Source: Paenibacillus sp. YN15 (GTDB lineage: Bacteria > Bacillota > Bacilli > Paenibacillales > NBRC-103111). Taken from it: a DNA stretch of 51,403 nucleotides. The position numbers and the translations under genes were made by a program. The number at the start of each line of letters is the position of its first letter. Position 1 is the stretch's first letter. This document shows, piece after piece, positions 33,606 through 42,463 of this stretch. The DNA lies in assembly GCF_003285005.1 (NCBI RefSeq), contig NZ_QMFA01000048.1:311-51713 (forward strand), read 5' to 3'. The notes beneath the pieces are model-generated. The model was given only the letters and a program-made list of their open reading frames with translations, made no database searches and was not told the DNA's origin.

Positions 33606-34541
33606 TTATGGGTTGGTTGTCAAAACAGGCTTCTGGGAAGGGCCGATCTTCCGCTTGCGCAGCAGATACCAAAGAGGCGTAGCCAGGCAGATGGACGAAT
33701 AGACGCCGCTTACCAGACCGAAGATTTTGGCCAGAGCGAAAAGCTTGATGGCTTCGCTGCCGAAAATGAACAGGCTCACTGCCGCGAACAATACGGTCAC
33801 AACCGTGTTGATGGAGCGGCCCATGGTTTGCCAGATGCTGTGGTTGACCACATCGGCCAGATCCTGCTCGGTTTTGACCTTGGCAAAACGCATATTCTCC
33901 CGAATCCGGTCCAGAATAACGATCTTGTCGTTGATGGAATAACCGATGGTGGTCAGCACCGCCGCCACAAAGGGAAGATCCACCTCAAACCGGAAGATGG
34001 AGAAGATTGAAAGCACGAAGAAAGCATCGTACAGAATGGTAATAATCGCCGCAACGGCAAACCGCCATTCAAAGCGGATGGTCACGTACAAGCAGATGCA
34101 CAAGCTTGCTATGGCCACGGCCATGATAGCCTTTCTGCCCATTTCTGTGGCCATATCCGGGCTCACGGCGCTAACCTCGGTGGAGACCTGGTCGCCGTAG
34201 GTTTGAGTGAACGCTCCCGTTACCTGCTTGACGGAGTCGTCGTTTAAGGTTTCATCAAAACGGGCGGAAACCCGGTCATTATTGCCGCCGATGGTCAGCA
34301 CGCTGGGCTTGTAGCCCGCGTCCTCGAACAGCTTCTCCACCTCCGCCTTTTCCACGCTTTTCCCGATGGTCAGGTCGATGGTGGTGCCGGCTTTGAAGTC
34401 AACGCCGTAATGGAGAAAGTCTACCTTGGGGGAAACGGTGGCAATGACCAGCATCACCAGACCTACCAGGGTGATCAGAATGGAGCCGATGAAAAACAGG
34501 TTGCGGTTCTTGATAAAATCGTAATGGATTTTAGAGTGCAC
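33606..34541 (-). CDS. secF: Protein translocase subunit SecF
   Basis: Partner of SecD; uses the proton gradient to pull proteins through SecYEG on the outer side. 311 aa, with helix 1 at about 14-34, an extracytoplasmic P4 domain, and five further helices; GVDFKAGTTIDL, IGYSINDKIVILDRIREN and GRSINTVVTVLF are SecF signatures. The start is a GTG at 34541 with AAAGGAG, overlapping the secD stop by 11 bases. B. subtilis has one fused SecDF; here the two are separate genes. Confidence 0.95.
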   Translation of the reverse strand: MHSKIHYDFIKNRNLFFIGSILITLVGLVMLVIATVSPKVDFLHYGVDFKAGTTIDLTIGKSVEKAEVEKLFEDAGYKPSVLTIGGNNDRVSARFDETLNDDSVKQVTGAFTQTYGDQVSTEVSAVSPDMATEMGRKAIMAVAIASLCICLYVTIRFEWRFAVAAIITILYDAFFVLSIFSIFRFEVDLPFVAAVLTTIGYSINDKIVILDRIRENMRFAKVKTEQDLADVVNHSIWQTMGRSINTVVTVLFAAVSLFIFGSEAIKLFALAKIFGLVSGVYSSICLATPLWYLLRKRKIGPSQKPVLTTNP

Positions 34542-35763
34542 GGATTTCCGACTCCTTTACACCGTAATATGCGGGCTTTTTGAAAATGTTCGCCTTGACC
34601 AGAAGCTCGATCAGAATCCGGGAGAGAAATACGTTGGTCAGCATGCTCACAAGGATACTGATGATCAGCGTCAGGGCAAAGCCGCGGATGGCCCCATTCC
34701 CGATGTAATACAGTACGGCACAGGAAATGATGTTGGTCACGTTGGCGTCCAGAATGGTGCGGAAGGAGTGCTTGGCTCCCGCCTTCAGAGCGGACAACAT
34801 GCTCTTGCCTGTGCGGATTTCCTCTTTAATCCGTTCATACGTGATAATGTTGGCGTCCACCGCCATCCCGAGACCCAGGATCAAAGCCGCAATGCCGGGC
34901 AGGGTCAGGGTTGCGTTCATCCAGTTGAAAATAACCAGAACGATGAACATGTAGGTAATCAGAGTAATGGAGGCGACAATACCGGGCATCCGGTAGAAGA
35001 AGATCATAAACGCCAGAATCAGTACGGCGCCGATCAAGCCCGCTTCCACTGTCTGGTGCAGCGACTGCTGGCCCAGGGTAGCGCCCACGCTCTGGGTATA
35101 TTTCTCCGTCAGGTTCAACGGCAGGGAGCCCAGGTTGATGATATCCACCATTTCCTTGGCTTCGTCATAGCTGTAACGGCCCGTAATGGAGGCGGTGTCG
35201 GAGTTGATCACCTGATTGACCGTAGGGCTGGACTTCATTTCTTCATCCAGGTAGATGGAGAGGGTTTGTCCCACCAGCTTGCCGGTAACCTCGCCGAACT
35301 TGGCCGCATCCTTGAGCTTGATGGCGACATACGGCTGATGAGCCTGGTCGAATTCCACCTTGGCGCCGCCTGCCACGAAATCGCTTCCGTTCAGCATCAC
35401 AGTGCCGTCCGGCGCGCGGAAAGTCAGGTTGGCGGGCTTCTTCAGCGTCTCCCGCACCTTGGCCTCATCCGTTACCCCCGCAAGCTTCACGCGAATCCGG
35501 TCACTGCCTTCTGTAGTGATGTCCGGCTCTGCGATACCCTGGGCATCGATCCGCTTCTGCAGATTGCGCGCCGTTTCAATCAAGGCCGCCTTGGTTACCT
35601 TGCCGCCCTCTTCCACGGGGGTGGCCACATACAGAATTTCAAATCCGCCCTTCAAATCCAAGCCAAGCCGCAGCCCCTTGATGACATTTGGGCTGAAAAT
35701 TGCCGTCATGGTCAAACAAATGACCACGATGGCGCAAAAAACAACTAACCTTTTGGCTTTCAT
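34531..35763 (-). CDS. secD: Protein translocase subunit SecD
   Basis: 410 aa. Helix 1 (about 6-24) is followed by GLRLGLDLKGGFEILY, the P1 domain up to about 235 (with AEPDITTEGSDRIRVKL), then five membrane helices with GLGMAVDANIITYERIKEE, which holds the conserved acidic residue for proton flow. The P1 domain is shorter than in E. coli SecD (615 aa), as usual for Firmicutes. AAGGAAGGGG precedes the ATG. It is translationally coupled to secF. Confidence 0.95.
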   Translation of the reverse strand: MKAKRLVVFCAIVVICLTMTAIFSPNVIKGLRLGLDLKGGFEILYVATPVEEGGKVTKAALIETARNLQKRIDAQGIAEPDITTEGSDRIRVKLAGVTDEAKVRETLKKPANLTFRAPDGTVMLNGSDFVAGGAKVEFDQAHQPYVAIKLKDAAKFGEVTGKLVGQTLSIYLDEEMKSSPTVNQVINSDTASITGRYSYDEAKEMVDIINLGSLPLNLTEKYTQSVGATLGQQSLHQTVEAGLIGAVLILAFMIFFYRMPGIVASITLITYMFIVLVIFNWMNATLTLPGIAALILGLGMAVDANIITYERIKEEIRTGKSMLSALKAGAKHSFRTILDANVTNIISCAVLYYIGNGAIRGFALTLIISILVSMLTNVFLSRILIELLVKANIFKKPAYYGVKESEIRAL

Positions 35764-35904
35764 GAGATGCTTTCCCCTTCCTTCTTCACTCCAATAGTCC
35801 CATTATAACCACCTGCAAACTTCGAGTCAATTTACGGAAATTCGCTCCCGAGCCGCTGCCGTCCACCCCGCACGGGCTGCTCTTTCCAGCAGCAAAAAGA
35901 GCCG

Positions 35905-36183
35905 CTAACGGGGCGGCCCCTTGTATACACTCAGCGTCATCCAGTTCATGAATTGGGTGGACTTAAGGGATAAGATGTCGTTTACCACTTTATGCAGGGC
36001 AGGATTGCCGTTCTTCTTGTACTTCTCGCTGACACAATCCCAAATATCCTCCCCCGTCACATATTCGTAGCCAATAAGCCGGAATTCCTTCGCTTTGCTG
36101 ATGCACAGCTCCTCGATCATCGCGTTCAGTTTCGCTTCTTGCGGATCAAGTCCCTGCTCCACTTCCCGTCCTTCATCCCCCAA
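35905..36183 (-). CDS. comN: Post-transcriptional regulator ComN (YrzD family)
   Basis: 92 aa. In B. subtilis ComN controls the comE operon mRNA and interacts with DivIVA. The family pattern is visible: an N-terminal helix (LNAMIEELCISKAKEFRLIGY), VTGEDIWDCVSEKYKKN and the conserved end VVNDILSLKSTQFMNWMTL. The start is a TTG with GCAGGTG eight bases upstream. It stands between secD and spoVB, as in B. subtilis. Confidence 0.85.
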   Translation of the reverse strand: MGDEGREVEQGLDPQEAKLNAMIEELCISKAKEFRLIGYEYVTGEDIWDCVSEKYKKNGNPALHKVVNDILSLKSTQFMNWMTLSVYKGPPR

Positions 36184-36363
36184 CGGCTAAGCACCTGCCC
36201 TTCGCGGATTCAAGTAAATTGGCTCTAAGTTTTCTTCTGGAAAGGATTTCGCCGCAAACTGCCGATTTCCTGCCTGTCCATGGGATTTTCATAAATTAAG
36301 CATCAGCTCCGGGACGGGCTGCATATCCATGTAAGAGAAACCTGTAACGGGAAGAGGGATCGC

Positions 36364-37953
36364 ATGTCGAAAAAGCGGACAACCACTAAACGGATCACCA
36401 AACAATCCTTCATAGGCGGCACCCTGATTCTGGTGGCGGCAGGCATCCTGAACCGTCTCCTGGGCTTTGTGCCGCGGATTCTGCTGCCCCGGATTATCGG
36501 AGCGGAGGGGGTGGGCCTGTACCAGCTGGGCTACCCTTTTATGCTCATGATGATGACGGTTATTACCGGAGGGATTCCTCTGGCGGTGGCCAAGCTGGTG
36601 GCGGAGGCCGAGTCCGCCGGCAACGAGGGAAAAGTCCGCAAGGTGATGAAGGTGTCCCTGGTCCTGTCCATCGGCCTGGGCATTCTGTTTACGGGGTTCT
36701 GCTACCTCGGCGCCGATTGGATCACTTCGCACCTGCTGACGGACAAAAGGGTGTTTTCCACCTTTCAGGTGATGAGCCCCATCATTCTGGTCGTGTCCGT
36801 TTCGGCCGTATACAGGGGCTACTTTCAGGGAAGGCGGAATATGATTCCCACCGCCCTGTCCCAAACCTTTGAAACCCTGGTGCGGATCGCGGGCATGCTG
36901 CTTCTGTCCTGGCTGCTGCTGCCCTACGGGCTGGAATATGCCGCAGCGGGAGCCATGCTGGGGGTGCTGGCGGGGGAATTGGGCGGGATGGTGGTGATGC
37001 TGCTGATGTATGCCTGGACCCGGAAGGACTACCTGCTCTACGAAAAAGCCGTCATCGGCAAAAATCACCAGCACATGGGCGGGATCGCCGCTCTGAAGCA
37101 ATTGGTCAGAATCGCCGTGCCGGTTACCGCCAGCAAGCTTGTGGGCTCCGCCTCCTACCTGTTCGAGTCCATCCTTACCGCCCAATCCCTGGCCAGAGCG
37201 GGCATTGCCACCGCCGCAGCCACTGCCCAATACGGGGCTCTGCAGGGTATGGTCATGCCGATTCTGCTTTTGCCCAGCGCGTTGACCTTTTCCCTCTCCG
37301 TCTCCCTGGTCCCCTCCTTGTCCGAGGCTGCCGCCAGAGGGGACATGCGGACCATCCACATGCGGCTGCATCAATCCCTGCGGCTGGCCTTGGTTACGGG
37401 AGCGCCCTTTGCGGTCATGATGTTTATTCTGGCGGGCCCGCTCTGCCAATTTCTCTATGGCCAAGGGGAAATCAGCATCATGCTCAAAATGATGGCCCCC
37501 ATCGCTCTGTTCATCTATTTTCAGGCCCCTCTGCAGGCTGCCCTTCAGGCATTGGACAGACCGGGGACGGCGCTGGTCAACACAACCGCAGGCACGGTGG
37601 TCAAGCTGGCGCTGATTCTGCTCCTGGCCTCCAATCCGCGCATGGGCATTCTCGGCGCAGTGATGGCCATCAATCTCAATACCGTTCTCGTTACCCTGAT
37701 GCATTACCGCAGCGTCTCCAGAATGCTCCGCTTCTCCATGAAATCGGCGGAATTCGTCCGGACAGGGGCGGCCATGGCACTGATGGGACTTACCTGCTGG
37801 GCGATTGACCGGATGGGGTTCATCTCCTCCGGCCTGCTCCGGTTTTTCCTGGCGGCATCCGCCGGATTCGTTGTCTATCTTGCCGCCGCCATTATGCTGA
37901 AGCTGGTGGACAAAAGCGATTTTGGCAGACTTCCCTTTCTCAAAAAAAAATAA
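36364..37953 (+). CDS. spoVB: Stage V sporulation protein SpoVB
   Basis: 529 aa, about 14 membrane helices of the MOP/MVF flippase superfamily. SpoVB is needed for spore cortex formation and is regarded as a lipid II flippase-like protein. RITKQSFIGGTLILVAAGILNRLLGFVPRI (starting at residue 10), a conserved N-terminal stretch, and GAEGVGLYQLGYPF are typical. GAAGAGGGA precedes the ATG. It is convergent with the DUF421 gene, whose stop lies 11 bases away. Confidence 0.93.
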   Translation: MSKKRTTTKRITKQSFIGGTLILVAAGILNRLLGFVPRILLPRIIGAEGVGLYQLGYPFMLMMMTVITGGIPLAVAKLVAEAESAGNEGKVRKVMKVSLVLSIGLGILFTGFCYLGADWITSHLLTDKRVFSTFQVMSPIILVVSVSAVYRGYFQGRRNMIPTALSQTFETLVRIAGMLLLSWLLLPYGLEYAAAGAMLGVLAGELGGMVVMLLMYAWTRKDYLLYEKAVIGKNHQHMGGIAALKQLVRIAVPVTASKLVGSASYLFESILTAQSLARAGIATAAATAQYGALQGMVMPILLLPSALTFSLSVSLVPSLSEAAARGDMRTIHMRLHQSLRLALVTGAPFAVMMFILAGPLCQFLYGQGEISIMLKMMAPIALFIYFQAPLQAALQALDRPGTALVNTTAGTVVKLALILLLASNPRMGILGAVMAINLNTVLVTLMHYRSVSRMLRFSMKSAEFVRTGAAMALMGLTCWAIDRMGFISSGLLRFFLAASAGFVVYLAAAIMLKLVDKSDFGRLPFLKKK

Positions 37954-37963
37954 CGGCCGAATT

Positions 37964-38647
37964 TTACCGCTTCTTATCCAGAAACAGCACGCCCTTATGA
38001 TCCACAGAGCAGAAAAATACCTCCTTGAAGTCCTTGACCCCCCGCTCCTGAAGCTTGCTCTTCAGCCAAAAGCGGGTTTTGCCCAGCTGGGATAAATTCT
38101 GGTCCTGGACCTTGCCGTCCATAATCAGGGGCAGAGGCAGCCCTTCATAGCGGATGGTATCAAGGGGGTCCGGGGGAGCTTCCTCCTGGCGCTTCTCCTG
38201 GGGCTTTTCCACGACGGTCAGCTTGCCGGAGGTTTCCAGAATGGCAAATTCCACATCGGCCACATTCATAATCCGGTTCTGCCGCAGCTGGACGATCAGG
38301 TCGTCCAGATTGTACCGCTGCTTCTTCATTTCCGTCCGGTCCAGCTTACCGTTCTTAATGAGGTAGCTGGGAGAGCCGTCCAGCATCTCCCTTGCCTTTT
38401 GGCTGTGCAGGGAAAGCTTGGCCGTGCCGATCTGAATCAGGACCAGGGTGGCGATGGGAACCAGCCCATGAATCACGGGTTTGCTCAAATCATCGATAAT
38501 GAATACGGCAATTTCTGCGATGATGATGGAAATGACCAGATCAAAGATGGACAATTTGCCGATTTCCCGTTTTCCCATCAACCGCATGGTGAGAAAAACG
38601 ATGATATACACCAGCACCGTCCGCCAAAAAAGCGGCATAATCTCCAT
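37964..38647 (-). CDS. DUF421 membrane protein (YrbG-like)
   Basis: 227 aa. Three membrane helices at about 5-25, 38-55 and 60-80 (RTVLVYIIVFLTMRLMGKRE; IFDLVISIIIAEIAVFI), then the DUF421 cytoplasmic domain with LVIQIG..., MLDGSPSYLIKNGKLD and RFWLKSKLQERGVKDFKEV. AGGGGGGC seven bases before the ATG at 38647 decides against an upstream ATG at 38713. Members occur in sporulation and spore-germination contexts (YetF, YdfR, YrbG); biochemical function is unknown. The next gene, yrzE, is divergent. Confidence 0.88.
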   Translation of the reverse strand: MEIMPLFWRTVLVYIIVFLTMRLMGKREIGKLSIFDLVISIIIAEIAVFIIDDLSKPVIHGLVPIATLVLIQIGTAKLSLHSQKAREMLDGSPSYLIKNGKLDRTEMKKQRYNLDDLIVQLRQNRIMNVADVEFAILETSGKLTVVEKPQEKRQEEAPPDPLDTIRYEGLPLPLIMDGKVQDQNLSQLGKTRFWLKSKLQERGVKDFKEVFFCSVDHKGVLFLDKKR

Positions 38648-38823
38648 GGTCTGCCCCCCTGACATGTTCCGTGATAAATGGTAGTTTGACTCTTCCCAAA
38701 ATCCCTCATACACGGCGGGAAGCCCTCAATTATTGCCAACGAAAGGCGGTACCCAAGCCGTCTGCCCCATACTTGTACTATTTGGCCTGCTTGTTCAATA
38801 GAATGAAACAAAGAGAGGTTTAC

Positions 38824-38903
38824 AAGCTTGGGCTTACGATACCGGCTTTCTGACGAAAGCCCTAAGCTTAGGCTTACGATGCCGGCTTTCTGACGAAAGC
38901 CCT
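38824..38903 (+). promoter_or_regulatory. Tandem 40-bp structured leader repeat of yrzE
   Basis: Two adjacent 40-base units (38824-38863, 38864-38903) differ at two positions. Each reads AAGCTTgGGCTTACGATaCC then GGCTTTCTGACGAAAGCCCT, which folds into a GGCTTTC/GAAAGCC hairpin with loop TGAC. GGGCTT at the start of a unit can also pair with AAGCCC, giving an alternative fold. The second unit ends four bases before the ribosome site AAGGAGG. There is no T run, so not an ordinary terminator. Confidence 0.65.
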
Positions 38904-38919
38904 TAAGGAGGAATGGAAA

Positions 38920-39306
38920 ATGAATTTCAAGCAAGTGGGACAAGTGGGCTCCGGCTCTCCCATGCTGCGGGGATTGCTGTTTGCCTTTGTGGTGATGGCC
39001 ATCGGCGCGTTGGCCGCGTCAGTGGCGGTGACGGCAGGCGATCAGGGAGAGGACGCCCTTCCCGTTTATGCGTGGATCATCCACGGCCTCTCCGTATTGG
39101 TCGGAAGCTTTGCCAGCGGCCGCCGCTCCGGGGTAAAGGGCTGGTATCACGGCGGGCTTCTGGGGCTGTTATACAGCATCATTGTGCTGATTATCGGGTT
39201 TTTGAGCTTTGACAAGGGGCTGGATTGGAGCGTGGTCCTGTTTGCCGCGGCCGCTTTTTTGGTGGGAGCTGCAGGCGGTATCGCCGGGGTAAACACCAAA
39301 AGATAG
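38920..39306 (+). CDS. yrzE: TIGR04086 family membrane protein (YrzE)
   Basis: 128 aa with four predicted membrane helices (about 17-38, 50-66, 76-97, 104-122). The segments SFASGRRSGVKGWYHGGLLGLLY and AGGIAGVNTKR at the end match YrzE-type proteins found between yrbG and yajC in Bacillales. AAGGAGG precedes the ATG by seven bases. Upstream is the tandem 40-bp leader repeat. Function unknown. Confidence 0.85.
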   Translation: MNFKQVGQVGSGSPMLRGLLFAFVVMAIGALAASVAVTAGDQGEDALPVYAWIIHGLSVLVGSFASGRRSGVKGWYHGGLLGLLYSIIVLIIGFLSFDKGLDWSVVLFAAAAFLVGAAGGIAGVNTKR

Positions 39307-39327
39307 CCTAGTTTCCCCTGCACACAA

Positions 39328-39361
39328 AAAAACAAGGATGGCGGACCAAGGTCCTCCATCC
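39328..39361 (-). terminator. Terminator of the two-component operon
   Basis: AAGGATGG pairs with CCATCCTT, and on the minus strand the stem runs into GTTTTTTTG. It lies directly after the stop codon of the sensor kinase gene, which faces yrzE. Confidence 0.85.
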
Positions 39362-42300
39362 TTATATTTGCTCCTGCATATCGGCTACCTTCTGCGCGTG
39401 GACTGTGAAGGAAACCGTCGTCCCCTGGCCAAGCCGACTTGTCACGGTTAACCCGCTGCCGTACCGTTTTCGGAGCCTCCGGTCCGTGTTCATCAGCCCC
39501 ACACCCTTGCGTTCCGGAGAGGATGATGGCTGGAGAAGGGCCGCGCATTGAGCCTGGTCCATACCGGCGCCATTATCCTCCACCTCCACATAAACCGACT
39601 CCCCCCTGCGCCGGATTCGGATGGCGACCTTCCCGCCTTTGGAGCGGGGCAGGATTCCATGCTTCACCGCATTTTCCACCAGAGGCTGAATGCTGTACGG
39701 AGGAAGCATAACATCCATAATGTCCTCCTCCTCTTCCAGCTCCCACTCCACCAAAAGACGCTCCCCGAACCGCTCCCGTTCAATATAAAGGTAGGCCTTC
39801 ACCAGCTCCAGCTCATTGCGGAAGGGAACGGCATCTCTGGTATTGAGAAAGTCAAAGCTGATCCGCAAATATGAGCTGAAGGCCTCGATCATCATACACA
39901 TGCGCTCCACATCCATACGCCCCAGCGCAGAGATGGAGTTCATGGCATTGAACAAAAAATGAGGTTCAATTTGGGCCTGAAGATAGGCTCCTTCCAGCTG
40001 CAAAAGCTCGTCCATGGTCCGCTTCAGCCGGGTCAGCGCCTGCACGCGGCTGCGGAGCTCCAGCGGATTGACAGGTTTGGCCACGTAATCATTGGCCCCC
40101 GCGCGGAAGCCTGCCAGAATATCCTCAGGGGTGCTGCGGGCGGTCAGCAGGAGAATGGGAAGCTCCAGCAGAGAATAACGGGCGCGCAGGACAGCGGCAA
40201 GCTCATAACCGGACATGCCCGGCATCATCACGTCGGAAATCAGCAGATCCCAGGAGCCCTCCTCCATTTTCTCGAGGGCCTCCCGGCCCCCTCCGGCAGT
40301 CACAATCCGGTATTGGTCAGGGGCCAGCACGCTGGTCAGCACCTTCAGGTTCACGGGATCATCATCCACCATCAGCACCCGGGGCCTGCCGGCCTGCTCC
40401 GTTGGCTCCTCCAAGTCGGCGGCTGCCTCAACAAAGCCGGCTGCGGACGAAGCCTCCCCGTCGGGAAGCGGCCGGTAAAGCCCGGGAGTATTGCCCGCCG
40501 TAGAGGCAAGCGGCAGACGGAAGGAAAACACAGTCCCCTTCCCCGGGGAGGTTTTCAATTCCAGCTTGCCGCCATGGAGCTCAACCAGCTTTTTGCTGAT
40601 GGACAGGCCCAAGCCAAAACCCCCTTCTCCGGCTCCGCGGCCGGACTCTCCCTGTTCATACGCGTCAAAGACTCTTCTGGCAGTATCCTCATCCATGCCT
40701 GCGCCCGTGTCCTGGACTGCCAGCTCCGCTTCCTTGCCGGCAATTCGGGCCGTAACCGTAACCGAACCTGCCTCGGTGAACTTCAAGGCATTGTGGATCA
40801 GGTTGACCAGAATCTGGATCAGCCTCATTTCATCAGCCAGCACCGGAGGAAAATCGGACGGGATGGAGGCATGGAGCCGCACCTGCCTTTTCTCCGTCAG
40901 ATAAGCCAGCATGTCCATCACCCCCGCCGCCACAGGCTGCAGGGACACCGCAGCAAGCTGCAGGCTGACTCCCTTGCTCCGCAGCCGCGCCTGCTCCAGA
41001 AGATCATTCAGCATCAGCGTCATCCTGCCGCCGATGGTCAGGAGTAGCTCCAGATTCCGCACACTTTCCGCGCTGATGGTCTTCCGCTCCGTTTCCAGCA
41101 GGGTCTGGGCAATGTTTATGATGCCGTGGAGGGGATTGCGCAGCTCATGGGAGGTGTTGGCCAAAAATTCATCCTTGCGCCGGTCCTCCTGCTGGAGGCG
41201 CACGGCCAGCTCCTTGGCCTGCTCCACTTTCCGGAAATACTGCTTCATGGCATATGCCGCCAAACTGAAAAAGGTCACGGCCAGATCAACCGGATAGAAA
41301 CCCATATATGAAGTGGATTGGTTTTTGAAATAGCTCCAGAACAGGTTTGAAATCATGCTCACCCCGGACAGAAGCAAAAAGAAGCTGTCCTCTTTGCCTT
41401 TGCGCAGAGCCATTACTATGACGGCGAGAACGCCCAGCAGGAACCCCAGGGACAAGCTCTGGTTCAGGGGAACCAGTTGGGCCACGGTGCGAGCCGGAAG
41501 GAGGGTTGATGCAAGCATCCACAACCAGAACACCTTCATCATAATCCGGTAACGGCGGTTTACCTTGTCCGGAAGCAGCAGTCTGAAGTAAAAATCAAAG
41601 CATGTTCCCGCCAGAACCGGCGTCAGGAACCATGTCGCCTTGATTATTCCTCCATAAGACAGGGGGACCGGATTCAGTCCGAGCATATCGTCAGAAAGGA
41701 ACAGAATGCCTGCTCCCATGGCCAGACTAATCAAAAAGCTCAGCAAGAGTTGGGAACGGGTCCTCAGCAGATAGATCATGAATACCGTCAGAATAATGGA
41801 AAGAAGCAAAGTGAGGATAGCGCCCTGCAGCATCAAATCCGTTGCCTGTTCATGTTGAACGGCGGTTCCGGTGCCAAAGCGAACAGGCTTGGTAATGCCT
41901 TCCTCGAAGTGGCTGGTGCTGACTGCGGAGACCTGAAGCATTATCTCCAGTTCATTGCCCTTTGGTGCAAAAAAGGCTTGGTACGGCATCACTCCGGAGA
42001 CAAAGCTTTCCGCCTCCTCCGACGGCTGTCCAGATCCGCCAAGATACTGGCCGTCCACATAAAGGGCCGAGCCTTGCTTGACCTCCTTCAACGAAAGCCC
42101 CAACATCCCATGTTCCCCTTCAGGCAGCAGAATCCGCAGACGGTAGGTTCCATACCGGTAAGTCTTGCCGTCTTCAAACCGCTCCTTGCCCCACAAGCCG
42201 GGAACCTGCACCACAATCCGGGAGAGGGCAGGCTCCGCCTCGGGCTCCACATGCTCCAGCAGTTGGGAGGGATAGAACTCCCATTCCCCGTCCAGATTCA

Positions 42301-42463
42301 TAGTGCGGCCGTCGGGCAGCCCGTACGGACGCAAATCCAACACTCCTTTTTGCGCGGGAGGATCATGGGGCTGGCTGCGGACAATCAGCCACGTCATCCG
42401 CACACCTGCCAATACCAGCAGGAACAAAACAGCCAGCAGCACCATTTTACGGTAAGCATTCAT
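39362..42463 (-). CDS. Hybrid sensor with two kinase modules (7TMR-DISM, HisKA, REC, LytS-type)
   Basis: 1033 aa. Order: signal anchor (about 5-25), extracellular jelly-roll ligand domain (about 45-200, DGEWEFYPSQL, TYRYGTYRLRILLP), seven membrane helices (about 205-405), HisKA with His439 (FLANTSHELRNPLHG), ATPase (NALKF, DTGAGM, GFGLGLSI), receiver with Asp744 (LLISDVMMPGMSG), then a second kinase of the LytS/His_kinase family with His835 (EPHFLFN) and its own ATPase (ENAVKHG, DNGAGM, GVGLMNTDRRL). Two complete kinase cores of different families in one chain are uncommon. The ATG at 42463 overlaps the regulator's stop (ATGA) and has GGAGAGAG; an ATG 11 codons earlier lies inside the regulator gene. 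Signal unknown. Confidence 0.87.
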   Translation of the reverse strand: MNAYRKMVLLAVLFLLVLAGVRMTWLIVRSQPHDPPAQKGVLDLRPYGLPDGRTMNLDGEWEFYPSQLLEHVEPEAEPALSRIVVQVPGLWGKERFEDGKTYRYGTYRLRILLPEGEHGMLGLSLKEVKQGSALYVDGQYLGGSGQPSEEAESFVSGVMPYQAFFAPKGNELEIMLQVSAVSTSHFEEGITKPVRFGTGTAVQHEQATDLMLQGAILTLLLSIILTVFMIYLLRTRSQLLLSFLISLAMGAGILFLSDDMLGLNPVPLSYGGIIKATWFLTPVLAGTCFDFYFRLLLPDKVNRRYRIMMKVFWLWMLASTLLPARTVAQLVPLNQSLSLGFLLGVLAVIVMALRKGKEDSFFLLLSGVSMISNLFWSYFKNQSTSYMGFYPVDLAVTFFSLAAYAMKQYFRKVEQAKELAVRLQQEDRRKDEFLANTSHELRNPLHGIINIAQTLLETERKTISAESVRNLELLLTIGGRMTLMLNDLLEQARLRSKGVSLQLAAVSLQPVAAGVMDMLAYLTEKRQVRLHASIPSDFPPVLADEMRLIQILVNLIHNALKFTEAGSVTVTARIAGKEAELAVQDTGAGMDEDTARRVFDAYEQGESGRGAGEGGFGLGLSISKKLVELHGGKLELKTSPGKGTVFSFRLPLASTAGNTPGLYRPLPDGEASSAAGFVEAAADLEEPTEQAGRPRVLMVDDDPVNLKVLTSVLAPDQYRIVTAGGGREALEKMEEGSWDLLISDVMMPGMSGYELAAVLRARYSLLELPILLLTARSTPEDILAGFRAGANDYVAKPVNPLELRSRVQALTRLKRTMDELLQLEGAYLQAQIEPHFLFNAMNSISALGRMDVERMCMMIEAFSSYLRISFDFLNTRDAVPFRNELELVKAYLYIERERFGERLLVEWELEEEEDIMDVMLPPYSIQPLVENAVKHGILPRSKGGKVAIRIRRRGESVYVEVEDNGAGMDQAQCAALLQPSSSPERKGVGLMNTDRRLRKRYGSGLTVTSRLGQGTTVSFTVHAQKVADMQEQI

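Noticed and set aside
35860-35904. Terminator after comN
   Set aside because: GCTGCT/AGCAGC forms a hairpin, but on the comN strand the T run precedes rather than follows the stem.
36289-37704. 471-aa minus-strand frame opposite spoVB
   Set aside because: Extremely His/Gln/Gly-rich, typical of reverse-complemented membrane-protein codons.
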